64,000 nucleotides of DNA, from assembly GCF_020149935.1 (NCBI RefSeq), contig NZ_CP083757.1, positions 2,195,501-2,259,500 on the forward strand. Reading direction: 5' to 3'. A model generated the notes under the pieces. That model was not told the DNA's origin. It was given only the letters and a program-made list of their open reading frames with translations, and did not search any database. This DNA comes from Marinilongibacter aquaticus (GTDB taxonomy: Bacteria > Bacteroidota > Bacteroidia > Cytophagales > Spirosomataceae). A program made the position numbers and the translations under genes. Below, in pieces: positions 18,347-27,373 of this stretch; the first letter of the stretch is position 1, and every line of letters starts with the position of its first letter.

Positions 18347-18688
18347 CTAAAACTCTTCGACCGTCGACACACCGCTTTGGTGCAAACCGCAAGTCCACTG
18401 CCACTCTTCATGCAAGCGATAACGGCCATCGGCCAAGACCTCTACCTTTGTCAAGCATTTTCCCGTCAAGAGTTCTCCCTCCAAATTGATCTGATGATAC
18501 ACCAGCTCCACTTCATTTTCCGCCACGAATTGGCCCAGAAGCTGCCCTTTTACAATCGCACCGCCCGCATATTGAGCGGTTATGATTTCCCCCTCCTGAC
18601 TGTAATGAAAAATCGTTTCGGGCGATGTTTCCCCATGCTCTACATTGGCCTGTGTACGAAATCGACGCGAATTGAAATCTAAACTCAT
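18347..18688 (-). CDS. Small protein of the family often labelled 'n-acetylglutamate synthase'
   Basis: This 113-residue protein matches a widespread small family whose members read like FHYSQEGEIITAQYAGGAIVKGQLLG and end YRLHEEWQWTCG. Database entries often call it n-acetylglutamate synthase, but it is far too short and has no acetyltransferase motifs, so I treat the function as unknown. It looks like a small beta-rich protein. Its ATG overlaps the esterase stop by four bases (ATGA), so the two genes are translationally coupled. Confidence 0.75.
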   Translation of the reverse strand: MSLDFNSRRFRTQANVEHGETSPETIFHYSQEGEIITAQYAGGAIVKGQLLGQFVAENEVELVYHQINLEGELLTGKCLTKVEVLADGRYRLHEEWQWTCGLHQSGVSTVEEF

Positions 18689-20070
18689 TTTTTCAACTGT
18701 TTACTCACCCAATCTCTTTGTGCTTGCAATTGTTCGGGAAAAACCCAATGCGAACTTTCTATGGCCAAAAAGAGCTCCTTTTGCGTTTTCAGGCTGTTGT
18801 AGGCCGCATAAACCGAAGTGGGAGGACAAGTGGTGTCGTTAAAACCGAACGAAAGCCAAACCGGCACTTTGATCCGCTTGGCGAAATTCACCACGTCGTA
18901 ATAGGCCAATGTGCTCAGCACATCCGCATGGCTTGCCTTTTCCCATTCCTTTTCGCTCTGAAGAAAATGGGGCCAACCGCCCGCACGGCCCTCGAGGTAA
19001 GCGGGCATATCGCACATGGCGGGATGAATCGGTGCAGCGGCCGTCACGCGTTTATCCAAAGCGGCGGTCACGAAAGACAAAGCCCCACCTTGGCTACTGC
19101 CCATCACTCCAAGGTTTTTGCCATCCCATTGCGGCAGAGCACACAGAAAATCATTGGCTCGAATACAGCCCATAAACACCCGCTTGTAATAATAACGGTC
19201 ACGGTCGTTGTTGTTTACATTCCAATATTGATTGTGCCATTTGGCCAAAAGGTCGTCGTAATTTTTTTGCGGCATGGTCACCGATATGCCATGAATACCG
19301 ATTTCCAAACTGATTATCCCGTCTTCGGCAAAAGCCACATCGCCTGCATAAGGCCGAATACCCGCACCGGGCACTTTCAGCACTGCGGGATATTTACCCG
19401 GCTCCTTCGGTACGCACAAAATTCCGTAAAGTCGGGCACCGGGTTTCCAGTTTTGCAGACTCACTTCGTATACATTGACCTTATCCGTACAGCGTTCTGG
19501 AAGCAAAATCATTTTGGTATCCAATGGCAAAGCCTTGTTTTCGGCTAAGGCTTCGGCCCAAAAACTATCGAAATCTTTGGGCTCTTTCACAAAGGGCACT
19601 ATTGCTTCGGGCTCAAAAGCCGCCGTGGCCCAACCAGTATACGTTTTGCCCTGGTATTCAACCTGCACGGTACATCTTAAGAAACCAGGCGTATTCAAAG
19701 TTCCACCCAAAACCTTCACACCTCCTTTGGAAATGAGTACATCATTTTGCAGCACGGGCGGCATACGCTCGGGCCCCAATGTATAATGAATTGTAAGTCC
19801 TTCCAGCGGTTCATTGTTGTGCAATACATGTACATTAAATTCCACTTCTTCTCCCAATTTGTAGGCCCAATCTGCATGATTTGGAGACACCATAACCTCG
19901 ACCCAAGGCTTCGAAGGTGGGGCTTGTGCGGCTAGCTCAAAAGCACAAAGCAACGACAAAAAAACAAGAATACCATTGAAGGTTTCTTTTGCAAAATGCC
20001 GTTTTACTTCTTGGAAGAAAAACAAGCTTATACCGCTAGAAAAGGGCGTTTCAGGCTTTTTTTTAGACAT
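18685..20070 (-). CDS. Acetylxylan-esterase-like (AXE1, CE7) secreted hydrolase
   Basis: This 461-residue alpha/beta hydrolase has a late hydrophobic leader segment (ILVFLSLLCAFELAAQA, about residues 34-50), suggesting export. An N-terminal beta domain is followed by the AXE1 hydrolase, with LGVMGSSQGGALSFVTAAL near residue 325 as the nucleophile elbow (GSSQGG) and SFGFNDTTCPPTSVYAAYN near 415 supplying the acid. The histidine is probably in ESSHWVFPEQ. CE7 enzymes remove acetyl groups from oligosaccharides or cephalosporins. It is divergent from an AraC regulator, with two inverted repeats between. Confidence 0.85.
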   Translation of the reverse strand: MSKKKPETPFSSGISLFFFQEVKRHFAKETFNGILVFLSLLCAFELAAQAPPSKPWVEVMVSPNHADWAYKLGEEVEFNVHVLHNNEPLEGLTIHYTLGPERMPPVLQNDVLISKGGVKVLGGTLNTPGFLRCTVQVEYQGKTYTGWATAAFEPEAIVPFVKEPKDFDSFWAEALAENKALPLDTKMILLPERCTDKVNVYEVSLQNWKPGARLYGILCVPKEPGKYPAVLKVPGAGIRPYAGDVAFAEDGIISLEIGIHGISVTMPQKNYDDLLAKWHNQYWNVNNNDRDRYYYKRVFMGCIRANDFLCALPQWDGKNLGVMGSSQGGALSFVTAALDKRVTAAAPIHPAMCDMPAYLEGRAGGWPHFLQSEKEWEKASHADVLSTLAYYDVVNFAKRIKVPVWLSFGFNDTTCPPTSVYAAYNSLKTQKELFLAIESSHWVFPEQLQAQRDWVSKQLKK

Positions 20071-20096
20071 TGACTTAAAAATAGTTTTATTTTATC

Positions 20097-20116
20097 CGTT
20101 TCTAAAACTAGAAACG
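20097..20116. promoter_or_regulatory. Inverted repeat in esterase/AraC divergent promoter region
   Basis: The 20-base sequence has arms CGTTTCTA and TAGAAACG around AAAC. It lies 27 bases upstream of the esterase start and 108 bases upstream of the AraC start. A dimeric regulator could bind here; the neighbouring AraC protein is the first candidate. Confidence 0.5.
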
Positions 20117-20184
20117 TTGTTATAACATAAACCCATTTCGCGGGATTTACTCCTTCCCAGAAATGGACACACTACCTAAATTAT

Positions 20185-20201
20185 TTCCGTTTCGTACGGA
20201 A
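20185..20201. promoter_or_regulatory. Second inverted repeat before the AraC gene
   Basis: Arms TTCCGT and ACGGAA surround TTCGT, 23 bases before the AraC start. It shares the CCGTTTC core with the repeat at 20097, which hints that the same protein reads both. Confidence 0.45.
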
Positions 20202-20224
20202 CCAAAAATACTTGTAAAGCATGT

Positions 20225-21109
20225 ATGCATCAAATTTTTCGTGAAATAACTCCCCTTACCGAGTACGACTGTTATCAAGCCTATGCCCGCGACAAAATCA
20301 TTTTCGATTTTCCCCTGCACTACCACGAGGAATACGAAATCAATTTAATCTTGAATGGCGAAGGCGTTCAACGTGTGGTGGGCAATCATCAGTCTGTGAT
20401 CGACGACACCGAATTGGTTTTGGTTGGCCCCAATTTACCGCATGCTTGGTTCACAAATGAATACGATTTCGAGAAATCCCAGAAGAAAGTGCACGAGGTG
20501 ACAATTCACTTTGGGCGATACCTTTTGGATGAAAATTTCATGAAGCGAAACCAAATGCATTTGATTAAGCAATTGCTGAACCGATCGAAAAAAGGCATTG
20601 CTTTTTCGGCCGAAACCACGCAAAAGCTTTATCCAAAAGTCTACGCCCTTACGCACAAATCGAGTTTCGAAGGCATTCTCGAACTTTTGGAAGTGCTGCA
20701 CGAAATGTCGATTGCCGAAGGCATCAAATTGCTTTCCGACGACACATTTTCCGATGAAAAAGTGGTGTATAAAAGCCGACGCATCGAAGACGTGTACGAG
20801 TACATGCGAAACAATTTTCCTCAGCCCATTTCGCTTGCAGATGTGGCCGAAATCGCGGGCATGACCGAAGTGTCTTTCAGCCGTTTCATTAAAACCAAAA
20901 CCGGAAAAACTTTTATCGACAGCCTAAACGAAATTCGCTTGGGTCATGCGGCACGCATGCTCATCGAAACGCATGAAACTATTTCTGAAATTGCTCGAAA
21001 ATCGGGTTTCAACAATCTGTCCTATTTCAATCGTTTGTTCAAATCGAAGAAAAATGTAACACCCAAAAAGTTCAGAGAAGACTACACGGGTTCACGCAAT
21101 TTTGTTTAG
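20225..21109 (+). CDS. AraC-family transcriptional regulator
   Basis: This 294-residue regulator has an N-terminal cupin sensor (FDFPLHYHEEYEINLILNGE near residue 25, and LVLVGPNLPHAWFTNEY near 70). The C-terminal AraC domain has two helix-turn-helix parts: PISLADVAEIAGMTEVSFSR near residue 200 and ISEIARKSGFNNLSYFNRLF near 255, followed by the usual PKKF. It probably senses a sugar or aromatic compound and controls the divergent esterase genes. It meets the exporter permease gene tail to tail with four bases of overlap. Confidence 0.93.
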   Translation: MHQIFREITPLTEYDCYQAYARDKIIFDFPLHYHEEYEINLILNGEGVQRVVGNHQSVIDDTELVLVGPNLPHAWFTNEYDFEKSQKKVHEVTIHFGRYLLDENFMKRNQMHLIKQLLNRSKKGIAFSAETTQKLYPKVYALTHKSSFEGILELLEVLHEMSIAEGIKLLSDDTFSDEKVVYKSRRIEDVYEYMRNNFPQPISLADVAEIAGMTEVSFSRFIKTKTGKTFIDSLNEIRLGHAARMLIETHETISEIARKSGFNNLSYFNRLFKSKKNVTPKKFREDYTGSRNFV

Positions 21110-22227
21110 GCACTTCGTTTCCTGTAATTTCTTACGGCCATGGCATTGAAAAACACGGCAAAGCCGAGCATGGCCCAAAATTCGGGCAAAAGGTCCTGAA
21201 AATTGCTTCCCTTTAAATACACTGCACGTATCACACGAATGAAATAAGCCGGAGGATTGATTTTCGTAAGCCATTGAGCCCAATGCGGCATACTCTCGAT
21301 CGGGGTGTAAAGCCCACCGAGCAAGATGAAAATCATCATGAAAAAGAAGGCAAAAAGCGTAGCTTGCTGCTGAGTATCCACAAAAGTGCTCACCAAAAGC
21401 CCAATGCCCAAAACCCCCAAAAGGTAAATTGCGGCAAAAAGGTAAATCAGCAAAAACGAGCCCAAAGGCAAAATCTGGAAAACCACAAAGGCCACAATCA
21501 TGCCCAATGTGATGGACACCATGCCCAAAACCCAAAACGGAATGAGTTTTCCTAAAATAAATTCGTGCTTTTTAATGGGCGTTACGTTGATCTGCTCGAT
21601 CGTACCTACTTCTTTTTCGGCCACAATGTTCAAGGCCGTAAGAAAACTCCCAACCATGGTCACCAAGATGGCCAAAATGCCGGGCACCATGAATATATGG
21701 TAATCAATATGCGGATTGTACCAATTGGCAAAAGACACATCAATTCTGGGGAAAGGCGATTTTCGTGGAAATTGATACCATTCACCCCGAATTTCATTAT
21801 TGAATTGGGCAATAATCTGGCTGGCATAAGAAGTGCCCAAACCGGCCCGTATCCCGTTCACGGCATCCGCCGCCAAATGCAATTGCTCTTCGTCGCTTTT
21901 CACCAGCTCGCGTTCGAAATCGGCCGGAACGGTCAGAATCAAATCGGCATCGCCAGACTCCACCGCTTTCAGGGCTTCGGTGTAGGAAGGTGGCGTTTCG
22001 ACCAATTGAAAATAGCTCGAGGCTCTTATTTTTTCCACCAACCTTCGCGAGTAACTGGAATGATCCAAATCCACTACAGAGATATGAATATCCTTTACTT
22101 CATAATCTGCCGCAAAGGGAATCAAAATCAACTGCACCATAGGCATGATGAAGATCAAACGCAAAATTGCCGGATCACGGAAAATTTGTTTGAACTCCTT
22201 TTGCAGTAAAAATGGTAAGTTTCTCAT
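21106..22227 (-). CDS. ABC-2 type exporter permease (YbhR-like)
   Basis: This 373-residue permease starts with LLQKEFKQIFRDPAILRLIF, the typical ABC-2 N-terminus. One membrane helix is followed by a large extracytoplasmic domain, then five helices, with NIVAEKEVGTIEQINVTPIK near residue 205 and LGGLYTPIESMPHWAQWLTKINPPAYF near the end (split here for length only in family terms). It is the last gene of the exporter operon, ten bases after the other permease. With that partner it should form the membrane channel. The transported compound is unknown. Confidence 0.9.
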   Translation of the reverse strand: MRNLPFLLQKEFKQIFRDPAILRLIFIMPMVQLILIPFAADYEVKDIHISVVDLDHSSYSRRLVEKIRASSYFQLVETPPSYTEALKAVESGDADLILTVPADFERELVKSDEEQLHLAADAVNGIRAGLGTSYASQIIAQFNNEIRGEWYQFPRKSPFPRIDVSFANWYNPHIDYHIFMVPGILAILVTMVGSFLTALNIVAEKEVGTIEQINVTPIKKHEFILGKLIPFWVLGMVSITLGMIVAFVVFQILPLGSFLLIYLFAAIYLLGVLGIGLLVSTFVDTQQQATLFAFFFMMIFILLGGLYTPIESMPHWAQWLTKINPPAYFIRVIRAVYLKGSNFQDLLPEFWAMLGFAVFFNAMAVRNYRKRSA

Positions 22228-22237
22228 TGTTTAAATT

Positions 22238-23344
22238 TTATTGCAACCGCACTTTAAACCGCTTGATGGCCAAGGCCAAGAAAAAGACCGTCATTCCCAA
22301 CAAAATGAAAGTTTGCTTGGCTACAAAACTGAAGCCCAGGCCTTTTACCATCACATTTTTTACGATACTGTAATACCATTTCGTGGGAATCAGATTGCTG
22401 ATTACCTGCAACACTTTGGGCATATTTTCGATGGGAAACATAAAACCACTAAATACCAAAGAGGGCATAAGCAAGCCCACCAAAGAAATGAACATGGCTA
22501 CCTGCTGCGATTCCACATTGGCCGAAATAAGCAAACCCAAAGACAGTGCTGTAAGAATGAACAAGAGGCTTTCGGCCATAAGCAAGACCAAAGAACCCGC
22601 AATCGGCATTTCGAGCACATAGACGGCCATAAGCAATATCAAAATCAGATCGAGCATACAAAGCACGATATAGGGAACGGCTTTACTCAACACAACCCAA
22701 ATCGGTTTCATAGGCGAAACAAGCAAAATCTCCATGGTGCCCAATTCTTTCTCTTTCACGATGGACACGGAAGTCATCATCGCCCCCAACAACATCAGAA
22801 TGAGCGTCATCACTCCGGGCACAAAGTTGAAAGCACTTTTCAACTGCGGATTGTACAGCATTCTCAACTCCGTCTCGATTCGCATGGGCAGCTTTTCATC
22901 GCCCAACACATCCTGCTGAAAATTCCCGATAATGGCCGAAGCATAATTGATGACAATCGATGAGGTATTGGGATCTGTGGCATCGCCCACCAAACGAATT
23001 TGGGCTTGGTTGTTGTAGTGCAAATCGTGCTGGAAATTATTCGGAAAAATGACCACCAAACGGGCCTCTCCGCGTTTGAATACCGTTTCGATTTCTTTTT
23101 CATCGCGAAGCACTTTTGCCACTTCAAAATACCGGCTTTGATCCAAACGATCGATCAACATTTGACTTGCTTCGTCTTGGGCAGAATCGAGCACCGCAAT
23201 ATTCGACTCCTTTACTTCAGACGAAAGGGCAAAACCAAAAAGCAGCATCATCACCAAGGGCAAACCCATGAGAATAAACATGCTGCGTTTGTCTCGCAAC
23301 AGATGCTGGAATTCTTTCCGTACAAATACCCAAAAAACATTCAT
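22238..23344 (-). CDS. ABC-2 type exporter permease (YbhS-like)
   Basis: This 368-residue permease begins VFVRKEFQHLLRDKRSMFIL and has the same layout as its neighbour: one helix, an external domain, then five helices. The conserved turn reads IVKEKELGTMEILLVSPMKP near residue 195, and LVFSGFMFPIENMPKVLQVI lies near 310. The two permeases are paralogues of each other and should pair as a heterodimer, as YbhS and YbhR do. It starts two bases after the ATPase gene stop, so it is in the same transcript. Confidence 0.9.
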   Translation of the reverse strand: MNVFWVFVRKEFQHLLRDKRSMFILMGLPLVMMLLFGFALSSEVKESNIAVLDSAQDEASQMLIDRLDQSRYFEVAKVLRDEKEIETVFKRGEARLVVIFPNNFQHDLHYNNQAQIRLVGDATDPNTSSIVINYASAIIGNFQQDVLGDEKLPMRIETELRMLYNPQLKSAFNFVPGVMTLILMLLGAMMTSVSIVKEKELGTMEILLVSPMKPIWVVLSKAVPYIVLCMLDLILILLMAVYVLEMPIAGSLVLLMAESLLFILTALSLGLLISANVESQQVAMFISLVGLLMPSLVFSGFMFPIENMPKVLQVISNLIPTKWYYSIVKNVMVKGLGFSFVAKQTFILLGMTVFFLALAIKRFKVRLQ

Positions 23345-23346
23345 GT

Positions 23347-24087
23347 TTAATCTCCTCTTTTTGCGTCTCTAGCCAATTTCAAAAACACTTCATTCATATC
23401 CTTTGCCCCAAAGGTCTTTTTCATTTCCGAGGGTTTGTCCAAAGCGGCAATTTCGCCATCCACCATTATGCTTACCCGATCACAATATTCGGCCTCGTCC
23501 ATATAGTGCGTTGTCACAAAAACCGTAATCCCTTTGTTGGTTGCTTCGTAAATCAAATCCCAAAACTGCCTTCGGGTAATGGGATCGACCCCGCCTGTGG
23601 GCTCATCCAAAAACACAATTTTGGGATCATGCAAAATGGCCGTAGAAAACGAAATCTTCTGCTTCCACCCCAAAGGCAGAGCACCCACCAATTTGTCGGC
23701 TTCTTCTTCCAAACCCAAACGGTGAATCAGAGCGTCCGACTTTTCTTTCAGAGCTTGTTTTCCCAAACCGTACACCCCGCCGAAAAAATGGATATTTTCT
23801 CGCACGGTGAGGTTGTTGTACAAAGAAAACTTCTGGCTCATATAGCCAATATTCCGTTTGATTTCCTCATTCTGCTTGTACACGTCAAAACCCGCCACGC
23901 GGGCTTCTCCGCTACTGGGGGTGAGCAAACCACAAAGAATACGCATGGCCGTTGTTTTACCCGCACCATTCGCTCCAAGAAAACCAAAGATTTCGCCTGA
24001 TTTGACATCAAAACTGATGGCATTGACCGCCGCGAAATCGCCAAATTTCTTGGTCAACTTTTCCGTATGAATTACAACCTCACTCAT
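23347..24087 (-). CDS. ABC transporter ATPase (second YbhF half)
   Basis: This 246-residue ATPase has Walker A FLGANGAGKTTAMR near residue 37 and Walker B IVFLDEPTGGVDP near 157. The signature region reads ALPLGWKQKISFSTAI rather than LSGGxxQ. That altered signature is also seen in the second half of the fused E. coli YbhF protein, so it is a family feature, not damage. It overlaps the preceding ATPase gene by eight bases. Together they match YbhF split into two proteins. Confidence 0.92.
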   Translation of the reverse strand: MSEVVIHTEKLTKKFGDFAAVNAISFDVKSGEIFGFLGANGAGKTTAMRILCGLLTPSSGEARVAGFDVYKQNEEIKRNIGYMSQKFSLYNNLTVRENIHFFGGVYGLGKQALKEKSDALIHRLGLEEEADKLVGALPLGWKQKISFSTAILHDPKIVFLDEPTGGVDPITRRQFWDLIYEATNKGITVFVTTHYMDEAEYCDRVSIMVDGEIAALDKPSEMKKTFGAKDMNEVFLKLARDAKRGD

Positions 24088-25006
24088 TTTCCGACTGATT
24101 CAACATCAATTTGATAAATACATCTTCAATCCCTGGTTTTATGCTTTTGAATGTCAGACCATCAAAATCCCTTTGCTCCAAATATTGCTGCAATGCCGAT
24201 ACCGGTGTATTTTCATCCTTAAACGTGACATGATTTTCTTCTCCAAACGCAAAGCAACTTGCCGTTTTCTCGAAATCGCGAATGGCCCGAATCAAGCCGT
24301 GACGGTTCTTCCCCGCAACTGCGTACATCGGTTGCTCATGTTTTTTGAGGATATTCTCCAAACTTTCTACTTCCAGAATTCGCCCTTTCTGAATCAAGGC
24401 GATGCGGTCGCAACGCGAGGCTTCGTCCATATAAGGCGTAGAAACCACAATAGTGATTCCTTTGGCCTTGAGCTTATCAAGCATATCCCAAAATTCTGTC
24501 CTCGAAACCGGATCCACACCCGTAGTGGGCTCGTCGAGAAACAGCACTTTCGGCTCATGGATCAGGGCACAGCAAAGGGCCAATTTCTGCTTCATCCCCC
24601 CCGATAATTTCCCAGCCAGACGGTCTTTGAAAGGGGCCAATTGCACATAAATGTCTTCGATCAGGTGATAATTGTCTTCGACTTTGACATTGAAAACCGT
24701 AGCGAAAAAGTGCAGGTTTTCCTGAATGCTCAGGTCTTGATAAAGCGAGAAACGCCCCGGCATATAACCCACAATCTTGCGGATTTCCCAAAAATCCTCG
24801 ACCACATCGAAACCTGCCACTTTGGCTGTGCCCGAATCGGGCAAAAGCAAGGTGGTGAGAATACGGAAAAGCGAGGTTTTTCCTGCCCCGTCCGGCCCAA
24901 TTATGCCAAACAGCTCTCCCGAAGCCACCGACAAATCGACCGCACGAAGAGCCTCGACCGTCCCCTTCTCGTAGGTTTTCGCTATGTTTCTGACTTCAAC
25001 GCTCAT
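24080..25006 (-). CDS. ABC transporter ATPase (first YbhF half)
   Basis: This 308-residue ATPase has Walker A GIIGPDGAGKTSLFR near residue 34, a standard signature KLSGGMKQKLALCCAL near 134 and Walker B VLFLDEPTTGVDP near 155. The aspartate in GPDGAGKT is typical of the first half of YbhF. Its C-terminal 70 residues are an extension beyond the nucleotide domain. It overlaps the hlyD gene before it by four bases (ATGA) and the next ATPase by eight, so all are tightly coupled. Confidence 0.92.
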   Translation of the reverse strand: MSVEVRNIAKTYEKGTVEALRAVDLSVASGELFGIIGPDGAGKTSLFRILTTLLLPDSGTAKVAGFDVVEDFWEIRKIVGYMPGRFSLYQDLSIQENLHFFATVFNVKVEDNYHLIEDIYVQLAPFKDRLAGKLSGGMKQKLALCCALIHEPKVLFLDEPTTGVDPVSRTEFWDMLDKLKAKGITIVVSTPYMDEASRCDRIALIQKGRILEVESLENILKKHEQPMYAVAGKNRHGLIRAIRDFEKTASCFAFGEENHVTFKDENTPVSALQQYLEQRDFDGLTFKSIKPGIEDVFIKLMLNQSENE

Positions 25007-26001
25007 TCGAATGTCAATTCGCCATACATTCCAATCTTGATTTCTCCTTCATTTTTCACATTCACCTTTATGGCATAAACCAAATTGGAGCGTTCTTCTT
25101 TGGTTTGGATCGTTTTCGGCGTAAATTCCGCCTGGCTCGCAATCCATTCGACCGTACCCGGATATTCAGCAAAACCACCTTTGCCGTCATCAATTGAAAC
25201 CTTTACGTTTTGCCCCAATTTCACTTGGCTCAATTGGTCGTTTGTAATGTACGCTCTAAGCTTCATTTCACTCAAATCGGCTATTTTGTACAAGGGTTTG
25301 CCCATTTGCACCACCTCATTGGCCTCCGCATATTTTATCAAAACCGTACCCGCAATAGGGTTCATCACTTGACATTTACCAATCTGGTTTTCGGTCTGTG
25401 CCAATTTCTCGGCCAAAGGTTTTCTTTCGCTCAAAATGGCTCGGTTTCCAATTGCGGTTTGCTCCTCTGCCGACTTCACCTGCTGATCAAGCACAGCCAG
25501 CATACTTTCTGCGGCCGTAATTTGCTTCTGCAAAACCTCCACTTTTCCTTTGATGTCGTCGTATTGTTTTTGCGGCACGGCATCCGAAGCCTGCAATTTC
25601 GCAAAACGCTTTTCTTCCTTTTCCAAAACCTTCAACTGCTCTTTCTGAGCTTGGAGACTCGCCTCTTGCGATTTCTTCTGCTGCTTCAATATCTCCACCT
25701 GCGGGCGGGCCGAATTCTGTTTTTCGCCCAAGGCTTGCATACTGGCTTCGATTTGAGCCCTTTGGTAATTCAAATTGTCGCAATCGATCTGGCCCACGGC
25801 TTGCCCTACAGACAGCCGATCGCCCTCTTCAAGGTCGAAATGCAGCAGTTTACCCATAGATTCGGCCGAAATAACAGTTTCAGTCGCCTCGAACACACCC
25901 GACGCATCAAAAGCGTGTTCGTCGCCGCTGCATGAGCCAATAAGGCTCGAAAAGGCACAGAAACCTATCAGTACACTCCAATTTTTGATTCGATTTTTCA
26001 T
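25003..26001 (-). CDS. HlyD-family membrane-fusion lipoprotein (YbhG-like)
   Basis: This 332-residue adaptor has a lipoprotein-type leader (SSLIGSC, Cys24) and starts its mature part with SGVFEATETVISAESMGKLL, the YbhG-like beta-barrel opening. The middle is a long coiled coil (about residues 80-200, Gln/Lys/Glu rich). The lipoyl half closes with CQVMNPIAGTVLIKYAEANE, followed by AYITNDQLSQVKLGQNVKVS. It should bridge the ABC exporter and the TolC protein. The tolC gene ends 107 bases upstream on the same strand. Confidence 0.92.
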   Translation of the reverse strand: MKNRIKNWSVLIGFCAFSSLIGSCSGDEHAFDASGVFEATETVISAESMGKLLHFDLEEGDRLSVGQAVGQIDCDNLNYQRAQIEASMQALGEKQNSARPQVEILKQQKKSQEASLQAQKEQLKVLEKEEKRFAKLQASDAVPQKQYDDIKGKVEVLQKQITAAESMLAVLDQQVKSAEEQTAIGNRAILSERKPLAEKLAQTENQIGKCQVMNPIAGTVLIKYAEANEVVQMGKPLYKIADLSEMKLRAYITNDQLSQVKLGQNVKVSIDDGKGGFAEYPGTVEWIASQAEFTPKTIQTKEERSNLVYAIKVNVKNEGEIKIGMYGELTFE

Positions 26002-26108
26002 CTGTTAAAATTTTAAAGTCTTCAGAATTTCAAGACATTCAGGAATTTGCGAAAGGTTTGCCTTGCTCAGCTTTTTGTCATTTATACTGAACAAAGCTTT
26101 TACTCATT

Positions 26109-27371
26109 TCACTGTCCCAATAGCAATTTGATTTTTTGTTTCCCTTGTAATATTTGTATCTCATGAATGGCCAGTTGTGTTCGGCTTTGTTCCAAATTGT
26201 TCAACTCGGTCAAATAATCAGCCGAAGTAATCAAGCCATTGTCTAGCTTTTCTTTTGTGGATTGTAAAATTTCCTCTCGAATAGCAATAAGGTCTCTATC
26301 CTGCACAATCTGTTTTTGCAAAGACGCGATCCTTTCTTGCTGCTCATTCAATTGAATTTTATTGCTCAACAAAAAGGCTTCCTTTTGCTTCTGCACTTTT
26401 AAGGCATTCACCTTTGCTTCTTGCACTTCTGACGAGCGGGTTTTGGCATAAAATTGACTCAAAGGTATCTTCAACTGCACCCCGCCAATAAAATACGGAT
26501 TGAAACCCTGAGCCAGAAAATTAAGCCCGGGACGGCCCAAGCCCGCCGTGGCAAAAAGGCCCAATTTCGGATTATACTTCGCTTTAATCAGGCTCTCGCT
26601 TGCCCCCATAGCAAACTGCTGTGCATCCAGAGCCAAAATCTGCGGATTTAAATTGTTTTGCATATCCAAGGCTTCAAAACCTTTCAACTGTGCGGCAAAA
26701 TCTGCGGGCAACTCTTCTCCTGTCAACATTTCCAAGGCCTTGTGAGCAATATCCTTACTGGCCTGCAGGCCTTCTTCATTTTGCAGGGCCTCCATTTTCT
26801 TGGCCTTCAAACTCAAAAAATCCCCTTTGGAAATCAGCCCATTCTCGTAGGCCACTTGCATGCGTTCAAGACGTTCATTTAGTTCTGTCATGCTTTGCTC
26901 CAATGTCTGCAAATTCCTTTGCGAAAGCAGAACCATAAAATAATATTGGCTCACCATTTGATCCACCTTCTGCAACTCCACCTCCACTTGCGATTTTTGC
27001 AATCGGGCATTGGCCAATTCCAAATTCTTTCCTGCGGATGTCAAACCGCCATCCCATACATTCTGCTGCACATCGAACGTAAACTTGTATTGGTCTTTTG
27101 GCGGGGGATTGATTTCAATTCCAGGCACAGGCACATTGATGGAGGTCACCACCGATTGCCAAGAAGCTTGCCCACCCACAGATGTTTGCGGCAAGTAATT
27201 GGCCGAAAGGCCTTTCAATTTCAAGGTCGTAGCCTCTTCAATCAATTGCAACTGGGCCAAATTCGGCTGATTTTCCCTGGCTTTGGCAATCAATTCTTGC
27301 AAACCAAGCCCCTGAGCTTTCAGGCCGGTTGCACTCAAAAAAAACATCAGGTAAAAGAAAAACTTCTTCAT
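26109..27371 (-). CDS. TolC-family outer membrane efflux protein
   Basis: This 420-residue protein has a signal peptide (FFFYLMFFLSATGLKAQG) and the two TolC helical repeats: LGLQELIAKARENQPNLAQL at the start of the mature part, and QKVDQMVSQYYFMVLLSQRN and LITSADYLTELNNLEQSRTQ in the coiled regions. It should form the outer-membrane channel for the exporter encoded downstream. It starts two bases after the TetR gene ends, so the regulator is part of the operon. Confidence 0.92.
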   Translation of the reverse strand: MKKFFFYLMFFLSATGLKAQGLGLQELIAKARENQPNLAQLQLIEEATTLKLKGLSANYLPQTSVGGQASWQSVVTSINVPVPGIEINPPPKDQYKFTFDVQQNVWDGGLTSAGKNLELANARLQKSQVEVELQKVDQMVSQYYFMVLLSQRNLQTLEQSMTELNERLERMQVAYENGLISKGDFLSLKAKKMEALQNEEGLQASKDIAHKALEMLTGEELPADFAAQLKGFEALDMQNNLNPQILALDAQQFAMGASESLIKAKYNPKLGLFATAGLGRPGLNFLAQGFNPYFIGGVQLKIPLSQFYAKTRSSEVQEAKVNALKVQKQKEAFLLSNKIQLNEQQERIASLQKQIVQDRDLIAIREEILQSTKEKLDNGLITSADYLTELNNLEQSRTQLAIHEIQILQGKQKIKLLLGQ

Positions 27372-27373
27372 TG

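Noticed and set aside
17714-18688. Two adjacent genes both starting MSLDFN
   Set aside because: The codons differ and the proteins are unrelated after residue six, so this looks like chance and not a shared leader.
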